A stretch of 10,096 nt of DNA from Chromatiales bacterium (lineage in GTDB: Bacteria > Pseudomonadota > Gammaproteobacteria > Chromatiales > Chromatiaceae): positions 1 through 10,096 of the forward strand of contig JANTHH010000095.1 of assembly GCA_024762485.1 (NCBI GenBank), in the 5' to 3' direction. Shown one piece after another: positions 7,171 through 10,096 of this stretch. Position 1 is the first letter of the stretch, and the number at the start of each line of letters is the position of its first letter. A program made the position numbers and the translations under genes. The notes beneath the pieces were generated by a model. The model was not told the DNA's origin, did no database searches, and worked only from the letters and a program-made list of their open reading frames with translations.

Positions 7171-8967
7171 TCAGCGAATTCCAATGCGGGTGAATTGGAA
7201 TCCAGAATAGACCAGTTCCGTACCGTTCTCTGAATCCACTGCGCGTACCACACCTCCCTCACCGTTTCCGATCCCTGCTACAACAGCCTCGTGATCCGAG
7301 ATCGCCTGCAAAGCAATGGTTGCGTTTGACACTGAATCAACACTGTTCTTTGATGCGAGTACCGTTTTAAACACCAGAATTCCCGATTCGGTCGTGAGCT
7401 CTGCCTCATTGAAATCGAACTGCTCATTGGTTGTGTCTGTTTGATACTTGCCCATTCTCTTGCGCCAGGCGTTGGGTATTTCGGTGCGGCGTACCCGTTC
7501 GAAGGCAATAGGGGCGGGCAGTCCGCCCAGCACGGCCACGTCCTTTCCCTGCACCGTTTGAAATCGAAGGGATAACGTATCGATTGGGATAGAGATCAAA
7601 CCAAATGCCACGTTCGCCTTCGGTATGAAGGTGTCAGCACTAACCGGTTGCAATGTAAAACTCCTGCCAAACAGTGAGGTCTCGAGTTGATCGCCATTAA
7701 CGGTAATGGAACCCAGCTGGCCATTGAACATCACGTAGTGGCCGGAGTAGCGGACGAGTTCGTCATGTGGTATCTGCACTGGATCGGGTGCCCGCTTCAC
7801 CGAATCCTGCGGCGGGGGTGCACCATACTTGGTCTCGTAGGCGAGTTCGAGCACGCTGGTGCCAAGCTTGGAGATGAACTGAGATGCCTCATCACTGTTG
7901 GCAAGAATAATGACACCGAGCTTCTGTTCGGGCAGCAGCGAAAGGTGTGCCTGATAAGGATGAAACCCGCCGTTGTGCCACGCCAGCGGCTGACCACTCG
8001 GGATGGATAGGCCGCTCAACATCCAGGCCATGCCAATCTTGTGGCCGAAATCCAATTCAATGCCTTCGAACTGTGGCTTGAACATCTCGTGCAATGTTTT
8101 AGGCTGAATGAGCTGCACGCCCTGCGCTCTTCCATCGGCAAAAATAAAGCGCAACCAACGGCTCATGTCGTTCACGCTGGACAGCATGCCGCCAGCGGGT
8201 ATATCACGCAGCGATAAGCGTGCCGTTTCTTTTCCATTGCGGTAGGCGCGTGCATAGCGGCGCTCTATATCCGGCGTGAGCTGGAAGGAAGAATCCAGCA
8301 TCCCCACGGGCGTCAGCATATTGCGCTGCATGGCGCTGGAGAATTCCTGCTGTTCAACGTTCTCGATCACCTTTCCGAGCAAGCTGAAGTCGATGTTGGA
8401 ATACCTGTAAAGCGATTGTGGCGGACTCGCAAGACTCTCCTCACGCAATGCCGTGACATACTCTGCAAGCGAGACGGGATGGTCGACCCACATGCCCTTG
8501 AGCACATCCGACGGCAATCCCGAATGATGCGCAAGCAAGGCGCGCAGGGTGATGGGCTTGCTGTGGGGAAAACGATTGTGGATAGAGAATTCCGGCACAT
8601 ACACTGTGACCGCTTTGTCCAGGTCGACCTTGCCCTGCTCGGCCAGTCGCATAATCTCAGTGGCTGTCACCACCTTGGAGATCGAGCCAATTCGATACAC
8701 CGTGTCAGCGGTTGCAGGCACCTGATTGGCGACATCGGCATAGCCGAAACCCTCTGTCCAGACAACTTCCTGATCATCGATGAGTGCGATGCTCAGACCC
8801 TTAACGTCGTGTTTTGCCATGTCTTGCTTAATAATGGCGGACAGATACTGCTTAGCCGGTCCGTAATCGTTGCGAGTGATATCCGTCGGCCTGGGTGGAG
8901 CACCAGTGCAGCCGGAGAGCAATATTACAAAGGAGAAACCAAAGGCTACCAGCCATCTTGGAATCAT
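7171..8967 (-). CDS. Lipoprotein serine hydrolase, beta-lactamase/class C family
   Basis: This 598-residue serine hydrolase belongs to the AmpC/penicillin-binding-protein/esterase superfamily. It carries a lipoprotein signal peptide: Arg4, a hydrophobic run (LVAFGFSFVILLSGC) and a lipobox LSGC with Cys20. Thr follows the Cys, so outer-membrane sorting is expected. The catalytic domain (about 40-385) shows SxxK as Ser95-Ile-Ser-Lys98 in YRIGSISKVVTA, the second motif Tyr189-Ser-Asn191, and HNGG (331-334) in place of KTG. About 200 further residues (400-598) form a beta-rich tail with two lipocalin-like beginnings, YSGHYVMFNGQLGSITVNG and MGKYQTDTTNEQFDFNEAE, like the C-terminal add-ons of many such hydrolases. 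The start has GGAG six bases upstream. Likely substrates are peptidoglycan-like amides, D-amino peptides or esters; true beta-lactam resistance is not implied. Confidence 0.92.
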   Translation of the reverse strand: MIPRWLVAFGFSFVILLSGCTGAPPRPTDITRNDYGPAKQYLSAIIKQDMAKHDVKGLSIALIDDQEVVWTEGFGYADVANQVPATADTVYRIGSISKVVTATEIMRLAEQGKVDLDKAVTVYVPEFSIHNRFPHSKPITLRALLAHHSGLPSDVLKGMWVDHPVSLAEYVTALREESLASPPQSLYRYSNIDFSLLGKVIENVEQQEFSSAMQRNMLTPVGMLDSSFQLTPDIERRYARAYRNGKETARLSLRDIPAGGMLSSVNDMSRWLRFIFADGRAQGVQLIQPKTLHEMFKPQFEGIELDFGHKIGMAWMLSGLSIPSGQPLAWHNGGFHPYQAHLSLLPEQKLGVIILANSDEASQFISKLGTSVLELAYETKYGAPPPQDSVKRAPDPVQIPHDELVRYSGHYVMFNGQLGSITVNGDQLETSLFGRSFTLQPVSADTFIPKANVAFGLISIPIDTLSLRFQTVQGKDVAVLGGLPAPIAFERVRRTEIPNAWRKRMGKYQTDTTNEQFDFNEAELTTESGILVFKTVLASKNSVDSVSNATIALQAISDHEAVVAGIGNGEGGVVRAVDSENGTELVYSGFQFTRIGIR

Positions 8968-9088
8968 TCGTTACTCCATTTCCTTGTCGGATTTTTTTTC
9001 ATATCATTATTCACTGATTGGCATTCTACGTTTAAGCAGGAAAGCGCAAATGGCCCACAGCTTAATTTGCGTCCGAACGAGCGTCTCG
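8968..9088. other. Leader region upstream of the serine hydrolase
   Basis: This 121-bp AT-rich spacer holds an eight-base A run on the minus strand (8992-8999) and a GGAG at 8974-8977 serving the hydrolase. CGCAAAT/ATTTGCG inverted arms lie at about 9044-9072. A promoter for the hydrolase is expected here, but no -35/-10 pair with correct spacing stands out. Confidence 0.4.
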
Positions 9089-9090
9089 TT
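9076..9090. repeat. Perfect hairpin overlapping the stop of the 121-residue gene
   Basis: AACGAG (9076-9081), CGT, CTCGTT (9085-9090) is a six-base stem with a three-base loop that includes two bases of the TAA stop codon of the minus-strand gene. No T-run follows. It could be a 3'-end structure or part of a degenerate recombination site. Confidence 0.5.
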
Positions 9091-9454
9091 AGGGCACATA
9101 GCATAGATCGACGGGTATGCTTGTCCCTGGCAGCACAAACATGACAGATAATCCATTACCTGATTCATCAGTCGCTTGACCCAATACTTGAACAAAACTT
9201 TTATTATTTTGTTTTACAATAATACTTATGCCATTATTTCCCATAGTATAGTGCGCATCGACATATACCCTAGTATTTTCATTTATAGATATTTCATAAT
9301 CCACGATAGAGAATTGCTCTTCGAATCCTTCAGATATGGTCGGCAAATCTGGATGTTTATTTAGGAAAACCTCTGAATAAGGTATTAATAATATCTCGCG
9401 GGGTTCACCCCATTCACCTGTAGAAGAATTCCCAACTGTAATTCTTATCTTCAT
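9089..9454 (-). CDS. Hypothetical AT-rich 121-residue protein
   Basis: I do not recognise this protein. It has 121 residues, no signal peptide and no membrane segment. The pattern of alternating hydrophobic and polar residues (KIRITVGNSS, FSIVDYEISINENTRVYVDAHY, GISIIVKQNNKSFVQVLG, GLSVMFVLPGTSIPVDLCYV) suggests a small beta-sandwich or barrel. There is a single cysteine near the C terminus. An AGGG stands four bases before the ATG. Base composition is strikingly AT-rich compared with the dap region and the hydrolase, which suggests recent transfer. The gene is bracketed by an exact 8-bp inverted pair: GTTAGGGC just before the start and GCCCTAAC across the stop when read on its own strand. 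It is on the same strand as its neighbours but well separated, so no operon is evident. Confidence 0.65.
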   Translation of the reverse strand: MKIRITVGNSSTGEWGEPREILLIPYSEVFLNKHPDLPTISEGFEEQFSIVDYEISINENTRVYVDAHYTMGNNGISIIVKQNNKSFVQVLGQATDESGNGLSVMFVLPGTSIPVDLCYVP

Positions 9455-9563
9455 ATTGCCCTAACCGTTGCGACAAACCGCGCAGTTTTACTGAATCGGC
9501 ATTAAGTGCATAGCAGGTTGACTTTGGATCACAGTTGCTTGTCAGAAGCATACTAATAATTCG

Positions 9564-9879
9564 CTAGTTCCGAGTGACCCAGAACAAACCGCCGACCAAA
9601 TATATGACGAAGCCGACGAGGCCGCTGATAAGAATATGTTCGCTACTGGCAGCCCCGAAAAAGCTGATGTTTTCTTTAACCATCCGGCTGTGGATGAAGG
9701 GCCTCACCATTCTTCCATAAAGCGCGAGCAGTGCGACCCCACCAACGCGGAAACCACAAAATAGCGACCCCACGATCCTTTTTGTTCCGCGTGTTTGTTT
9801 GGCGCATCCTTGTCCATGTTTTCATCTAACGAGACTGTCGAATTTCTGCTTTGAACACAGCAATATCTTTATCTTCCAT
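9564..9879 (-). pseudogene. Small two-helix membrane protein, apparently frameshifted twice
   Basis: Reading the minus strand from the ATG at 9879, behind a good AAGGAG site, gives MEDKDIAVFKAE and then a stop after 17 codons. One added A in the AAA run at about 9842-9844 joins it to the next frame, giving STVSLDENMDKDAPNKHAEQ and then SWGRYFVVSALVG. One added G in the four-G run (plus-strand CCCC, 9737-9740) joins that to VALLALYGRMVRPFIHSRMV and on to the stop at 9564. The joined product would be 105 residues: a charged N tail (1-36), membrane helix about 38-57, a loop, and membrane helix about 82-101 ending FWVTRN. The second junction falls in the middle of the first helix and restores a continuous hydrophobic run. 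Both changes are single-base losses in homopolymers, so either a decayed gene or assembly error fits. The 70-codon 3' frame alone opens at a GTG (9773) with poorly spaced upstream signals. I do not recognise a family. Confidence 0.6.
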
Positions 9880-9889
9880 ATCCAACGAT

Positions 9890-9895
9890 CTCCTT
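9890..9895 (-). promoter_or_regulatory. Ribosome binding site of the frameshifted membrane gene
   Basis: The minus strand reads AAGGAG ten bases before the ATG at 9879. It is the only strong initiation signal in this stretch, and it argues that the true start of the gene is at 9879, not at the downstream ATG (9817) or GTG (9773). Confidence 0.55.
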
Positions 9896-9903
9896 GTGCA
9901 TGA

Positions 9904-9999
9904 TTACTGAGTCAGTCTGTTTTCCTTGAACAGGAGCATCATGTCACCATCGGACCCGGGATCAAACCCTGTCGCGGCAACCACGGCATTCTCAGACAT
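9904..9999 (-). CDS. Possible 31-residue ORF or C-terminal gene remnant
   Basis: The frame reads MSENAVVAATGFDPGSDGDM and ends in MLLFKENRLTQ with a TAA stop. The residue mix looks protein-like and it ends 24 bases before the start of the membrane gene on the same strand, as genes in an operon do. However, there is no Shine-Dalgarno, a stop codon lies three codons upstream of the ATG, and the ATG itself coincides with the edge of the 9999-10057 inverted repeat. It may be the tail of a longer gene cut off by that repeat. I do not recognise it. Confidence 0.3.
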   Translation of the reverse strand: MSENAVVAATGFDPGSDGDMMLLFKENRLTQ

Positions 10000-10057
10000 T
10001 TGGGGTCAGAGTAAAAACCTCATCCATATCACCACCAATTTTTACTCTGACCGCAAA
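9999..10057. repeat. 19-bp inverted repeat, GGGGTCAGAGTAAAA type
   Basis: TTTGGGGTCAGAGTAAAAA (9999-10017) and TTTTTACTCTGACCGCAAA (10039-10057) pair with one mismatch around a 21-base loop. I associate this GGGTCAGAGTAAAA sequence with the DNA flanking REP-associated tyrosine transposase (Y1 family) genes in Gammaproteobacteria. No transposase frame is visible before the window ends 39 bases later, so whether this is the edge of such a gene or a stand-alone element cannot be told. Confidence 0.75.
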
Positions 10058-10071
10058 TATCAGAATGATTA

Positions 10072-10088
10072 AAGGGTACTGACCCCTT
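10072..10088. repeat. Second short hairpin with GGGTCAGTACCC-type sequence
   Basis: AAGGG and CCCTT enclose TACTGAC; read on the minus strand this is AAGGGGTCAGTACCCTT. It lies 14 bases beyond the 19-bp inverted repeat, shares the GGGTCAG core with it, and is probably a related repeat unit. The last eight bases of the window show nothing further. Confidence 0.5.
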
Positions 10089-10096
10089 ATTCTTAC

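Noticed and set aside
9022..9095. Complete integron attC site downstream of the 121-residue gene
   Set aside because: After the GCCCTAAC core, the L''/L' arms do not pair and the distal end reads CGTAGAAT, not GTTRRRY. Only an inner 7-bp stem forms, so I report the flanks as a finding but not an attC feature.
9007..9195. A 62-codon minus-strand frame across the 3' end of the 121-residue gene
   Set aside because: It overlaps the better-supported gene in another frame, has no ribosome binding site and has no family resemblance.
9947..9990. tRNA-like GGGATCAAACCC stretch resembling a T-arm
   Set aside because: The stem and loop lengths do not fit a T-arm, and no acceptor, D or anticodon arms can be drawn around it. 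The same bases read as sensible codons on the minus strand.

Overview
The window looks like a piece of a gammaproteobacterial chromosome. Its left two thirds (about 1-6255) is GC-rich housekeeping DNA: the 3' end of glnD, then most of the succinylase branch of the lysine/meso-diaminopimelate pathway in the order dapC, dapD, yffB (ArsC-like), dapE, all on the + strand. From my knowledge of gene order, a yffB-dapE pair and glnD/dap linkage fit Gammaproteobacteria, perhaps a Chromatiales-like or related lineage. The exact taxon is inference.

Layout: glnD (1-1188, 5'-truncated by the window edge) is followed by two minus-strand genes, a VOC/glyoxalase-type protein (1208-1588) and an EamA drug/metabolite transporter (1650-2537). 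The transporter is divergent from dapC (2594-3790), and dapD (3836-4657) follows dapC. An 87-bp REP-like imperfect palindrome made of two hairpins (4663-4749) separates dapD from yffB (4760-5104), and dapE (5113-6255) closes the cluster. DapC, DapD and DapE catalyse transamination, N-succinylation and desuccinylation around the succinyl intermediates, so the cluster supplies meso-DAP for peptidoglycan and lysine.

Just after dapE the character changes: base composition becomes visibly more AT-rich, all supported genes lie on the minus strand, and they are single, apparently unrelated accessory genes. They are a DUF1059 protein (6351-6587), a second VOC protein (6695-7051), a large lipoprotein serine hydrolase of the beta-lactamase/class C family (7171-8967), an unrecognised AT-rich 121-residue protein (9089-9454), a small two-helix membrane protein that appears broken by two single-base frameshifts (9564-9879), and a 31-codon reading frame (9904-9999). 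That last frame begins at the edge of a 19-bp inverted repeat (9999-10057) of the GGGGTCAGAGTAAAA type, which I associate with REP-associated tyrosine transposase surroundings.

I do not see a convincing new defence or multi-gene system. The most useful observations are the two-frameshift small membrane gene, the inverted repeat at the right edge, the REP-like element that sits where the yffB ribosome binding site would be expected, the composition break after dapE, and a cassette-like flank around the 121-residue gene. That last feature resembles an integron cassette but lacks a folding attC site.
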